64,000 nt of DNA from Setophaga petechia (taxonomy: Eukaryota > Chordata > Aves > Passeriformes > Parulidae): assembly GCA_024362935.1 (NCBI GenBank), contig JANCRA010000001.1, positions 56,737,930-56,801,929 on the forward strand, in the 5' to 3' direction. The notes beneath the pieces are model-generated. The model ran no database searches and was not told the origin of the DNA. It worked only from the letters and a program-made list of their open reading frames with translations. The position numbers and the translations under genes were made by a program. Numbering within the stretch: the stretch's first letter is position 1; the number at the start of each line of letters is the position of its first letter. Positions 39,083 through 51,700 of this stretch are shown here, piece after piece.

Positions 39083-39137
39083 AAAAAAAAAAAAAAACAA
39101 AAAAACAACCAAACCCAAACAACCAAACTAACAAACC
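39083..39137. repeat. Poly(A) and AAAC/AACC low-complexity tract
   Basis: Fifteen consecutive A (39083-39097) are followed by about 40 bases of A and C in AAAC/AACC-like steps. No element body with a clear end is recognisable beside it, so I class it as simple sequence. Confidence 0.8.
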
Positions 39138-42100
39138 CAGGAATACACTTCACTAGCAAGTAAGAAATAAATCTCAAGTAAAAATAATTGCCTGTTACCT
39201 TTAATGGACTAAACATTTTAATTCCCCTCTGGAAGAATTTCCTCTGAAATGCTTAAAATGGAGTCTCTCTTATGTTCCACTTGAAAAATATTTATGTATG
39301 AACAGAAAAGCACGAATTAGGATTTCACACATTTTTTAGCAAAACCACAACTTTCAGGTGAAAAATACTCTTCTTAAACACGACAAAAAACCTGCATAAC
39401 TGCAGCAGCAGGTAAGGACTTTAAACTAATACGTGCTCTGGCTTAGAAATATGTGTGTGCACATTCATTCAAAACAAAACCTCAAACCCACCAAAACTAA
39501 ACAACTGGAATGATGTTTGCATGTTCAGGCTTTCAGACACAAGTTGGTAATGCTGCCTTAACATTGATATATGACCTTTGTAAGTTACAATGAAGAAGGC
39601 TGGTTTTTTCAGCCTAATTAGAACTGTTTCAAATTTTCTTGCTAAATATATGATAGAAAGTCCTTTCAACTTTTTTTTTTTTTATTCTAGAGTTTCTTTT
39701 CACATCAGCCTTGTTCCAATCAAAATATGTTTTGAATTAAATTATTTTGATTCAATATGGGGATCACATTTCACTTCTAAGATTTAAAGTTCGAAAAGGA
39801 AAAGTTTAGGCTGTTCAAACAAAGCAAATGCAGCCACTTTGCGGAAAGCTATTCACATTTACCAAGACTGACAAATTGTTTGTGTGCACCATTAGGTCTA
39901 GTTTCTGCAATAGTTGCCAGATTTCCTGTCCTCCTAATAACATATTAACTCTACAAGTGCTGGCTTTATCTTTAGAGGTTTTTCCGTAACCTATTGGATT
40001 TAAAAAGTAAATTATAAAATCCACTTTCACCCAGTGACAGTGTTTGTTTGCAGGGGTACACTCATCTGAGAATAAAGATGTATATAAAGTTATTAGAAAG
40101 ATATAGACTTCAGGCCTGCCTTGAGGATATCAGAAGGAAGAGGACAGCAAACGTACTAAGTAGAAAACTAACTCCATGTTCTGCATGAGGCAACACAAAT
40201 TTCAGATGGATGAAAGGGACATCAAAACAATTCATATGATTGGTGGTTTTTTACTTGGTAAGTAACTATTTCAAGCAAATGCATTTAGTTTTGCTTACTC
40301 TATTTTACAGATTGTTTTAAGCATGAGATACATAAGAAATTGAGCATTACTTACAGAAAAAAAATAAAATAAGTATTTGATTTTTCCTTTGTGTGTGCCT
40401 GTGTTACAAAATGCACTGCCAATTCTTCATCACTATTATAACAAAAGTGGACATTTTACTTTATTTCTCTACTTGGTTAGTGATACCAGGATAAAGTACC
40501 CTGGAAAATACAGTCCTAATAAAACATTTAACTTAGTTGCTTTACTGAAGACAACTGACCTCGTAGAAAAAAGAATATCAGCAATTTGAGAAGCTCAGAC
40601 ACAGGAGATCTATGGAATATTAACTTCCCTTCCTCTGTTCCTTCTTCTCTGTATTTAAGATTAAGCTAGTAAGTATTAACAAAAAAGGAAATTTGCATAA
40701 TAGTGTAGCATACTGAAATTTTGTGGCAAGGTATATTCTGCATAAGCAGCATGTAAACAAAGAAAAATATTTTGGAATGCTATTATTCAAACTCCTATCT
40801 GAATTAATGTCATTATTACCAAAATATGAGTAGCATGTTTAGCAAAAAAATCTTAAGCACTTTTTTATATTTTGGTCATTTCTATATTGAGTCTACAACA
40901 GTAATTTTGTAGTTTAAATGGAAAAGTCAGACAGCTGATACACATTTACACATAAAATGAAAGTTACATCTCCTTTGAAATTCAGCTTTATTCTCAACTG
41001 AAATGTTTATTATTAGGTGCTGGGAATAAAAGATTTTTAAAAATATGAAAAAACTGCATTGGAGCATTTGCACTTACTCTTTCCATCAAGGGTAGTGATC
41101 ACTTTTAACATATTTCTCAGTATATCCTTGACAACCTGCAAACTTGAAATATTTAAGGCTATTTATATTTATAATATTTAAGTACTACAATCTTCCACGA
41201 GCAGTTTATGAACAGAACAAATTATGCATTTTTATTCCTAAGTTTCAAAGTTTAGACATCTACCTTAGGTGTTGCCTTACCTCATTTGTTTACAAAGTCA
41301 TGGTTGTTAAAATGCTAACTTCCCTACTGAAAAAAAAGAGTGGGCAAAACCTGTCTCAGTCCACTGGCTCCATCAGTAAACAGATGTTTTCCAAAAGGTG
41401 TCCCAGGAACGGCCCTGTCCCAACTGTCTGGTTCCTTCACACCAAGACGCAGAAAAGGTACAGAATTGGTATGAACAAAAAATGATTAGTAGGTCTTTAT
41501 TGCATTCTCCTACATGAAAAATAATTTAGAAAAGCCATAATTAACTGCAGTTGTGAACTCACACAAATGGCCATTGTTATTCATAACTCTGATAATAGTG
41601 CTATATGTGGCTGGCATCTGTTCTTCCCCAGAGACACACAGAACATCTAACTGGGACTGGCTAGTCCATGACCTTTTTTTACTTCAAAGTTGGCTACAAG
41701 CAAATCTTGATAGCACCAGTAGGTATTGCTGAGTTATTGGCCATTTCCACTTTCCCCCACCACATCCCTGAATTTATTGTCCACATTTAAAACATCTGCT
41801 ATGCTGTTAAGAGGATTCTCTCCCACAGAAAAGTCATCAACATCCTGAGGCCAGACAGGGAATGAAAACTCTGAAAATTCTCACACACGGTACCAAAAGG
41901 AGGCAGGAAGTTCCCTCCTCCCTGAAATTCAGCAATTCCTCTCCCAGTTCCTCTAGCACTTGTTTGCATGAAGACTGACAGCCTGGATCTGGAACCTATT
42001 ACCCCTGGAAGCACAGGCTGTTAACCACACAGCTGACAGTTGGCTCAGCCAAATTAGTTCAAATGAAGTTTTGTGTTTTTAAAAAACCCCAAACCCCAAC

Positions 42101-44817
42101 CACCAAACAGCAAAATCCCACCAGATAGGACTGCATTTCACAGTGCAATGGAGTGCACCAGTTGTCTCAGCATCCCACTCTGCCACAACAACCTATTTTT
42201 CCCCTCAGAAGTCTAATGCAGGGACATTGCTTCCAATGCTTTAGCTCACTTGCATTACTTCTAGCCAAGGGACTTCTGTGTGACACCTCCTTGAGCCTTG
42301 TGATCACAGTCTGAATGTCAAGTGTTAGCAAAGACAAACTGAAAGGTCAGAGGACTCCACACTTCTGAAAGGATGGTAAACAGTCATTGAGCTTTTTGTG
42401 TTACAGATTCTTTCCCTTTAAGAGAGAGGTGCAAAATACACACCACAAAACTTCAAACCGTGCAACATTTGCTTGCCTTTGAGGCTGTATGAGCTTTTTA
42501 AACACTGAAGCTTCAAACAGACCAAATTCAGAAATTCAGGAAAGTACTAGAGTACTCTTAGCAGTGGCATTTTGATTTTAGCTTGCTTACATTTACTGAA
42601 CTTATAGGTAACATAATCCTAATGCAACATACAAACTGCAGTGAAGGTCATGAAGTTCTAGAAAGCATAAAAATATGAATTCAGCTTGCATGACTAAAAT
42701 GCAAAAAAAGATTTATGTGAACACAGACCAAGCGACACTTGAAACGGTTTTCAAGTAAGTATTTAGGCTGCCACCCCATCGAATCCTCAAAGTTTAAACC
42801 TAAGCATATTGTTTGATTAATGACAGCACAACACACTTCAAACTCTGAGAAACTAGTGATTTTTTAATGCATTTTACATTTAAACTGCTTGTATATTTCT
42901 TCCTTCCTAACACTTACTCTGTGAGCCCTAAAAGTGAACTGTTGCTCTATTTTTGCACTCTGTTTCAACAGCTTGCAGCATTTATGCTGTGCTTTGATGT
43001 GTCAGTTGTATACCCAATTCACAAGAGCTGTAATGATCAACAAGTATTAGTATGCATGTAAGAGGAGACAGAAATGGTTGCAAACACATGGTCCTCAAAT
43101 CACTGCAAACAGCACAAGCAAACATCTTAGAGGAGCTGTAGAGACTAATCTAATTTGTCTTTGAAGCCAGTGATGGGGAGGCAAAAAATGCTCCAGAGAA
43201 AGTTGTTTAAGATTAGGAAATGGTATGACAAAAGGTCAAGGAATTTAAAATTTAAAACGCAGTTTAGATGCAAGTCAGGCAGAAAGGTAATTTCAATCTT
43301 GTAATTTGACTTGTCTGCTAATTCACAGAATGGAACTATTCTAAAGCTTTTGGGGAACAGAACACAAGATTTACAAAGGCAATTAGGGTACCACATCTCA
43401 ATAAATCAGACTGCTACAGAAATAGGAAACAGCACTGTATCACCACATGGGACAAATGTGTAACTTTTGGGGCTGAAGTGCCCAGCAAGAACAGGATTTG
43501 CTTGCTTGAGATGACTATAAACAGTGAAACCTTGATCTCTTATAAAATCATTCTGAGGGCCTGTTTAGGATGACATTATTATGAGGTGTGTTTGGCAAGT
43601 ACATCAGACTCCTTGAAGCTGGCATTTAATTGGAATGACAAAGGAGAATCATCATTTGACTTTGAGAATGACAGAGAAAAGAAGAACTTGTGCAGCAAGG
43701 ACATTCAGCATTTTAAAGAAAAATAACCAGATTTGTGGAATATACTATTTGGAAAATGAAATGCTCATTGCAAACTTGCTCGAACACAGCAGGTTCCCAT
43801 TTAACATCTTGTTCTGGCACACTTGCATAACAAGCTAACCAAGTTATTGGGAAGTCAGGATCCAGACAAACTGGTGCTCAGGGCGGCTCACCTACCAAAT
43901 ACCTTAGGGCAAGGGCTCCCAGTTTCCTGATTAAGGAAGACTCTGCCCCAATCCTGACTGCGTCATTCCCTCTCCCAGTGGATCCATTGGGGTGCTCATG
44001 GTCCCTGGGAAGGGGCCGGCTAGCACTGGAATTCATAACAGAACAAAAAGCTCTTAGGAGTGAAGTTCAATGCTTGAAAGAAATCAAACTGAAAATTAAT
44101 TGTATTTATAAATTACTTCTTAAAATATCCACCCTTAGAAAACACAACATTTCTGATTTTTTTTATTCTCATTTCATGATGTGTTGCATGTTAAGTTTCA
44201 AACAGCTTTATTCATAATACTTTCTGGTAAATATTTTTTTTCTAGATTTTATTCCCTTCTTTCACCTAACCAGCCTCAAATTTCCATAGACAGCTGTACA
44301 CAGAAAGACAAGTGATATATTGAGTATATTGAGCATGCTCAGGAAACCAAGGCATAAACACCTCCAAGTGCAACAGACAGTCTGCAGCCAGTTGAGAGTA
44401 AACTTTTCATAACCTTTATATTACTCTGCCATGAACCATGCTAGTGGGAAGGGCACAGGAGATGAATACTATGAACATTCAGAGGTTGAATGCTGAAAAA
44501 GCATCTGGTCAGTTATTAACATTTTTATTAACTACATATTCTCCAGTTATAAGCTAAATAAGATGGTAGAAAACTCTAGAATTTTCCCCTTATACTAACA
44601 ACCTAACTTTTTCTTCACAGATGTGCTAAAAAACCCCTAACATTTAGAAATAAAGTAAAAATATACTGTTGTAAAATTATATTTAACTCCCATCTTCCAA
44701 ATAACCATTTAATTCAGAAGCTGAACTCCCAGCTGAACTCTTGCTCTTTGGGGAAACAATTAACTATCTATGTTGTTACTCCCCAGGATGGAAGAAAAAA
44801 GGCCTACAAAAATACGG

Positions 44818-44834
44818 AAAAAAAAAAAAAAAAA
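44818..44834. repeat. Poly(A) run
   Basis: Seventeen consecutive A. There is no clear polyadenylation signal or element immediately upstream. Confidence 0.85.
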
Positions 44835-45018
44835 GGCAGAACAATTTCATGCCATGTTTTAAGGCAGTAACAACCAAATGACAAGGTTTTATTCAAATAG
44901 CACTCTACTAAGCCTGTGGAGTGCCATGCAGCTTTCTTACCCAGAGCATGCTAAGCACAAGGACACCATCAACTCCTTGTTTCACCAGAGCTCTACTGTC
45001 CCTGTTGGCCATTTACTC

Positions 45019-45081
45019 AAGACTTGGGCTCAGTGATCCTTGTGGGTCCCTTCCAACTCAGAACATTCTGTGAAACTGTGA
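45019..45081 (+). mobile_element. CR1 LINE 3' end fragment (avian type)
   Basis: The segment contains GATCCTTGTGGGTCCCTTCC, then AACTCAGAACATTCTGTGA. This is the conserved 3' end of avian CR1 elements, whose tails finish in short ATTCTGTG-like repeats. Only the last 60-odd bases are recognisable, which fits the usual severe 5' truncation. It abuts the minisatellite that begins within the next 100 bases. Confidence 0.8.
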
Positions 45082-45159
45082 CTTTACCCAGAGAAGTGAA
45101 AGGAGCCCATAGCTATACAGTACCACCACCTTCACACCACAGGGTGCTTACTGCTGCAG

Positions 45160-45490
45160 GTAACCTCCAGCCTCTGTCACCTCAATGCCACCACAGTGGC
45201 ATTGGAGTGCCATCTCCAGCTTCTGTCACCTCAGGTGTGGAGGTGCCCTCCAGCACCCATTACTTCAGTGTCACTGCAGGTACCTCCTCCAGCTCTGTCA
45301 CTTCAATGCCACCGCAGGTACCCCCTCCAACCTCCATCACCCCCTGCCACAGGCACCTCTTCCAGCTTCCATCACCCCCTGCCACAGGCACCTCTTCCAA
45401 CCTCCATCACCCCCTGCCACAGGCACCTCTTCCAGCTTCCATCACCCCAGTGCCACAGGTACCAGCCTCCGTCACCTCAGCTTTGCCCTG
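45160..45490 (+). repeat. 35-40 bp minisatellite
   Basis: The clearest units are 35 bases long and read CACCTCTTCCAGCTTCCATC then ACCCCCTGCCACAGG. Three or four near-identical copies lie at about 45315-45457. More diverged 36-41 base units of the form TACCTCCTCCAGC...TCACCTCAATGCCACCGCAGG lie before and after them. The consensus has no stop in any forward frame, which is why all three plus-strand frames stay open here. Those frames should not be read as a protein. Confidence 0.9.
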
Positions 45491-45582
45491 CAGAGCATAT
45501 GGGAAACCAGCTCTGCATTTCAATTCTATCCTTTATTTCCACTGCCCCAGGCATGTGCCAAACAGCAAAAATCCCTTTTTTG

Positions 45583-46000
45583 CAGCGTTCGGAAGCGCTG
45601 CGAGCTGGCGGGCGGGGCAGCCGGGGATGCTTCCCCTCAGCGCTCCGGCGGAGCCGCCGGCAAAGCGCTGCGGCCGCTGCGGGCCCCGGGCCCGTGCCCA
45701 GCGCCGTTCCCGAGGCTCCGAGCCCCGTTCCCGGCCAGGGAGGGGTTAAGGGGTGCGGGGATGTGCTGCGCGGGGGAGCAGCCCCGGCTCTAATGAGGCG
45801 CTCCCGGGGACCCCGCGGCGGCTTTCAAACCTGCCCCGCTCCAGACGGGGCCAGCCCGCCACGGAGCGGGGGTGACTGGAATAAATGCCCGCAGTAATTA
45901 ACTCTGATTGGGAAGCACCTGACTGGAAAGGGAGACGAGGAGCCGTGCGGCAAGGGAAGCTTTGCTCTAGCGCCGTGTTTGTGTGCGCTAGGAGAGCTCT
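45583..46000. promoter_or_regulatory. CpG island inside the LRBA intron
   Basis: CpG dinucleotides are dense (nine in 45601-45660 alone), in contrast to the CpG-poor intron around it. The sequence is strongly GC-rich from about 45590 to 45860, then declines to about 46000. It contains a plus-strand G-quadruplex motif at 45738-45760 and ends near a consensus plus-strand splice donor, TAG|GTACGT (GT at 46014-46015). In vertebrates such islands usually mark promoters. No coding exon is recognisable, so its role (internal or antisense promoter, or GC-rich satellite edge) is open. Confidence 0.7.
45738..45760 (+). other. G-quadruplex motif in the CpG island
   Basis: Four G-runs (GGG, GGGG, GGGG, GGGG) are separated by loops A, TTAA and TGC. 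It sits on the plus strand within the island, as is common at GC-rich promoters. Confidence 0.55.
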
Positions 46001-46470
46001 GCCTTTCAAGTAGGTACGTGGGGCACTAATGAAAAGCAGCTCTCGGCCCAGGGCCTCCCCATTCACTCTCAAAGGGACAGAGAAGAAAAGCTTCAAAGTA
46101 GATCCTAATTTACTTCATCCAAACCCGGCTCTGGGCAGCCTGCAGTTTGTACTGACACCGTAACAAAATATTGGCCAGAAAAGAGAAGGATCGCCTCTTT
46201 TCAGAGGGAGGTTAAACATTTTAAAAGCACCTGCAAGCTGTTGGTCTGAATTTTTGTTTTTTATTTTTTTTTGTTTAGGAGTATTTTTTGTTTATTTTTA
46301 AAGTTTGATTTTATTAAAAATACAGCTATTAAGGCCTTCATCAAAAAAAGCAACCTTTCCATTTTCCATGCCCAAGTTGCCAAATTTTATAAAGCCTGAA
46401 CACATTCCCTTCCCTCTAGTGGTGGGAATTTTATTTTTTCCAATGTAAAAACAAAACCAGCAATTACACA

Positions 46471-46541
46471 CATCTTTTTTTCTTTTCCTCTATTTTTTTC
46501 TTCTTTTTTTTAATTTTCTTTTTTTTTTTTTTTTTTTTTTT
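46471..46541. repeat. T-rich low-complexity tract
   Basis: A pyrimidine-dominated tract ends in 23 consecutive T (46519-46541). On the minus strand it reads as an A-rich tail. A lysine-rich minus-strand frame here is only this tract translated. Confidence 0.9.
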
Positions 46542-48705
46542 GTGGGCAATAGATTTGGAAATCTCCAGCAGCCCTTAGGCAGGAAACACATTTGCTGTGC
46601 GCTGGCTCTCTGTGCCATGCAATCTTGCCACCTGATTTTACAAAGCTGAGTTCCAAAGAGCGAGGGCATTACTGCCTGCTGTTTTACAAGCAATCAGCAA
46701 TTCATTGTGCCAGTGCTGTCCTGTACCTGCTGAGCAAATGCTTTAAAAAAGTTCCACTAACTGCCCAGAAACAACTACAGTATGGTAGCAAAAGCAATTC
46801 ACCAAATGTTTATACTGAGCCTCTGATTTATTTGACAGCTTTACACCTTCAAGACATGATATAATTAAATGTTTTGACAATGGAACAAAAATTGTATAAA
46901 TTAGAAAGTCGTTAAAGCTGTACAGTATCTAAAATGAAAACATAGTGAGCCTGTAAAACATGATTTCTAAAATGCTTCTATAAAATAGACAAAATGCATT
47001 TAACTTTTTTTATCATTAGACTTTCTGCTACTGTATTAAACTGTTATACATCTAAAAAATTCTTAATTTAGTCACTCTATGAATGCCATTTGAGAAGATT
47101 ACAAATGCAATTCTGTATTATTTTAGAAAGGCAAACAAATCATAGCTTAAGCAGAAATAGCAGACCCAAAATATGTCACTGTTTAGAAGTTAAAATACTA
47201 CACATTATCTTATTTGTCTCAATTGCTGTTATTTTGATTGTTTTGAAATATAAATCAACAGCTGCCACAATGTCTTAGGGGACAACTAACAACGCTGTGA
47301 TGTTAATCCTGCCCCTCCAAGGCACTCAGTTTAAGCCTCAGACAACATTTTGTGCCCGTGTAGACCCGCAAGATGCAAGCTGGCACTTCCTACCGCACAG
47401 GGCACACAACACAACAGGAATGCTGAAAATGGGATTCAGAAGGTGAAAAACTCACTGCTGGCCATGCCTGTGTTCAAAGGCCAGCCCAGGAGAATGGCAG
47501 GAATGACCAGTCATGTTCCAAATGAAAACAAGCATGTTAAAAATCAAATTTTAAAATCGAAACAAATGTCCATGAACTACGACTGTTCACTCTAAGGTCA
47601 GTTCGTATCTTTTAAATGCAGTTTCATTATCATTTTTGGTAGTATGTGTATAAAATCTGAGCTTATTGCTAGCCTTAAAAGCTAATTGTTTAAACAATGT
47701 ATAATTATATAACCATTATTTAAACATTAAAGCCTTTAAGCAACTATGCAAAAACATTTAGAATCAACTTTGTAATGCAGCTGAAGAGCACTGTTGTTCT
47801 AAAGGAAACTGTAATCCAGCAAAAGGTAACAATGACCAGTTGTTTATAAAAACCACTGAAATGTTTGGGAACTAGTTCACATTCTCATGCTCTGTTTATG
47901 TTTCCATTCATCATCCTTCTCCTTGAGAAGATAGCTCAAAAGGAAGAACGACTAGAGAACAAAATTTTGTTTAAATTACACATGGAGACGTCAGGTAATT
48001 TAACAAATCGAGACAAAAAAGGGATGCCTGTGTATAGCTAAAATCATTATTGCATTAAATCATTTTCTCCTCTCTCTCTCCCTTTCTCTGAGGGACCCAT
48101 CTTTGCAGTGAGGCTTACAGTTATTTTGTATATTCAGCTCTGCCAAAAACTTCTAACTCACAAGTGACAAAAAGGAACCAGAAATACAATTAAACAATGT
48201 ATAAATGTTGCTATTGTCTTGCCAATCAAAGAACAGACACAATCTTTGCTTAAAACCTGTATCTTAATGATTGACTCCCACCCTCTTCACACTTCTCTTC
48301 CATTGCACTGTAACACAACACAACATAATTTGATGCCCACAGAAAATAAATTGGTGGCAATGGGACAATTTCAGGACTGGTATAGTGGGCAAATGGATAA
48401 GAGTTATTCATCAAACTGTTCATTAGGAGGACTACGGCTGCAGTGAGCTCTGTTTCTGAATAGAAATCTCTTTTTTGCCCCACACTTGTAAATTACTGAA
48501 GCCAGGTAGCACATTTCCATAATGATGTATGTGATAAGTGAATGTGGGGAAATTGTTTTCCCTTACACCTTTGTGGAGGACTGTTCAGGAAGACTGTACC
48601 ATTTTGTTCAATCAAATGTTTGGGTTTCAATCCCAGATTCTGTTCCGTATCTGCCTTCCAACTACCATGGGTTTGAAATAAATGATGAAGAAAACCATGA
48701 GAATC

Positions 48706-48723
48706 AAAAAAAAAAAAAAAAAA
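48706..48723 (+). repeat. Poly(A) run with an upstream AATAAA
   Basis: Eighteen A follow an AATAAA at 48677-48682, a gap of 23 bases. That is the spacing seen at the 3' end of polyadenylated transcripts and their retrocopies. I do not recognise the sequence upstream, and I could not find a flanking target-site duplication. Confidence 0.7.
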
Positions 48724-51700
48724 TAGCCTGAGCTCCTTAGAAAAAACCTTTTCACTATTTCATTATTGGTACAAAAGTATGAAATAACTGGGATAACTGT
48801 AAATACCACATTTGCAAAATGTTCATTATATGACAAACTGGCAAGAATTCTTGCCACACAAGGATTAGACAGGGTGTCCTTGCTTGCTACAAAACCAAAG
48901 TAAAATTAACTTCTCTGACTGGTTCCATTGCAGTTTTGCTGTATTTAATTTGGGAAGTGGCACAGAGGACGGCTGAGCACTGTAGGTTGAGTTAATCAGA
49001 ATATTCCAATTGTTTCTTAATGTAATGCTAGAAGCCATTTATTAATCCTTCATCTTACAGTGTTCTCAGTTCACTAAACACCCTTTTTTTCCCCCCAGCA
49101 TGTAAGTATAGTGGACATTTTATAATTAAACAAACAAACATCAAAATAATAAGCTTTTATGCAGTCATCCCATGCAGTTGGGTTTTTTTTGTTTTTATGA
49201 AATGTAATAACATAGTATGTCCTACTACTACTTAGCTTACATGCACACATACTAAAATCTTATTGAAAACATTGTTCTGTAGTAATATAAATCTTACTAT
49301 AGTCACTCCACCTAGAAAATGTTATAAATTGTTTTATGAAAGAATGAATTGTAAATTTTAGTTTAAAAAAAGCAATTCCTTATCTCTCAGAACAAACTTC
49401 TATTAGTGCAATACTGAGTCTGTTCCAGAGATCGGCTGACATGGAAATACACAGACATAAAAATTCCATCTTACTCAGAAAACTTTTAGAACAAAGTCTT
49501 TTGGTGACTTTATGTACTGGCCTTGCCACTGAGATGACAGAATCGGCTAGGCATATAATTCAATGTCATTCATGCCTTAAATTCTTGTAAATGAGTTATG
49601 TTAATCCAAATTTTTATTCTAACAACCATCCTCTCCAGTTTCCTCTCATGAAGACAAACAATAAAATGGCCAGTGCTTTTCTCAGGCAATAAGTGACTTA
49701 GACTACATTTCATTCTTTTGTACCTAACCTGGTCTTTATTCATCCTTTAATTGTGGCAATGTTGATGTTATTCCATTCATTAAATATTTTTGGAAAAATT
49801 TATCCTGCAAATGAGAACAAAAACACAAAATGATCCCACACTTTTCTTCATCAGAAAATTAAATATCATAGTCTGCAGTGTTGATGGAAATGACATGCAG
49901 CAACTCTGCTACCTAAAATGTTTCTCAAATTTTAAAGTGTTTGAATAAATCCCCATTCACCATTAAAAAAAATTACAACTCTGAAAATTAGCAAAATTTT
50001 AGAAGACTGAGAATTGATATTATAACATTCAGAATCACAAGTGCAGAGATTTCAAAAAGTTCTACTGCAGCATTTTTTGTAAATTTGCTTTAGCTTGAGC
50101 AAGCTCCCCTCCTGCTATTTACATACTAAATATATACGTGATATAGTGGTAAAATCCAAAACTTCAATACATCCCTTAAAGTGTACATTCATAAAATCCC
50201 TAAGCAGGTAATCACAGGGACTTCTCATGTAACACAGTAAACACCTTAGAGGGCCTTACATATTTATGACACTTCTGCACTGTACACACACACTAAACAA
50301 GCCCTTTAGTTTTCTTCTCTATAAAAATACACCGGGCTACATTATAAAGATTTATCATAGCACCACAGAAAATAAGGGAAATGTGTGATGATTTATTAGC
50401 CAATTAAATGCATAATTACTGATTTATCCTTCAAATTACCTATGAAAAGCCCTATTGTTGTGTGCTCAAATGAAATTCTTAGTGTATGATTATTGGAAAT
50501 ACTAAAAACTCACAAGAAAAATGTCCAGCTTAGTGTGTGCACACAAATAGAGATGTAGAAAAAGACAAAAACCTTTTACCTGCAAAAATGAAAATGTGGG
50601 GGGGAAACAGTATTATTATCGTGACACGATGACAATTAAAATTGCATGGCTTCATATTTGACATAATTATATCTGTTTTTGCTGAAAGTTAAGATATTAG
50701 CAAAATATTTTTCTGGACATCAGAGGACTAAAAATACCAAAATGCATAAGGTTTTTAAAATCAACTTGTTAACTGTTGTTAATTTTTAAGTATTACAATT
50801 ATCTTATTGGTCTCGGGCCATAGAATATGTGTGAAAATTCAGTATCACACTCTATGCGCAAAAGGAAAAATAAAGGTACTTGTAGGAAGGAGATTTCTGA
50901 AAAGTTTGTGATTCATTTATGGACTGAAATTTCATCAGCTGCCTCATATTTCAGTGTTTGTTTCCCAGACACTTAATTGCAACTAGACAACAACATTATA
51001 GTTAGTCCTGCACAAAACTTGGGGGGGAAATGCTCAAGCTCCCAGTGAAAAACCTTCAAATGGAGAGAAGATTCAAAACTACCAGGAACAGAAAGGAATG
51101 GTGGCTGCCTAACCCTGGAAATTCAGCAGAACCTGGTAGTGCCTGCCAGGCACAAATCCTGTCTGACTGGCACCTACAATGTCAGGACTGGGGACGAGGG
51201 AGAAAAGGAGAAGTTTGCAGAAAGTTTGCACAAGAAAACAAAGAGGAAGGAGAGGGGCTACACTGCCAGCCCCTGAAAGCCACAATTCATTCTTTCCAGT
51301 TACACAAGAGTTAAGAGGTGAAAATCATTACAAAAAATTTTGGGCCTCAAAATACAGTGCAATTTTTAATTGCCTAGGTAAATTTAAGACTTGAGAGTTC
51401 ACATTTTCTACCATCTATTGATAGAATAAGAAAACAGTTTAATAGGGAAACTGATGAATTACAAAAGCTTAAGCTTCAGCAAGCTAACAATTTCAAGAGC
51501 AACAGTTTAAAGAAAAACACAAACTATGGCAAAATTTAAAGTGAAAAAGCCTAGAGATTAAAAATGCAAAAATCTTAAAGAAAAAGTTTACTGGGAGCCA
51601 TAAGTAAAAACGGATTGTAGACTAAATTCAGTATATAACCCACAGATCCTTCTACATAAAACAGTGGGGGGTTCACATTATATTGAGTGAGACGTACACT

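Noticed and set aside
45024..45897. Three overlapping plus-strand frames of 200-240 codons, rich in Pro, Ser, Thr and His.
   Set aside because: All three forward frames are open because the minisatellite consensus and the CpG island lack stops. The unit length is not a multiple of three and there is no family similarity, so composition explains them.
45746..46096. A 116-codon minus-strand frame across the CpG island.
   Set aside because: GC-rich islands favour long open frames. There is no recognisable domain and no donor consensus on that strand.
46490..46693. A minus-strand frame ending in a long lysine/arginine run.
   Set aside because: The basic tail is only the T-rich tract translated on the other strand.
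48610..48640. GGTTTCAATCCC, resembling a tRNA B box upstream of the poly(A) run.
   Set aside because: It has an extra base relative to the consensus, and no A box or cloverleaf could be found.
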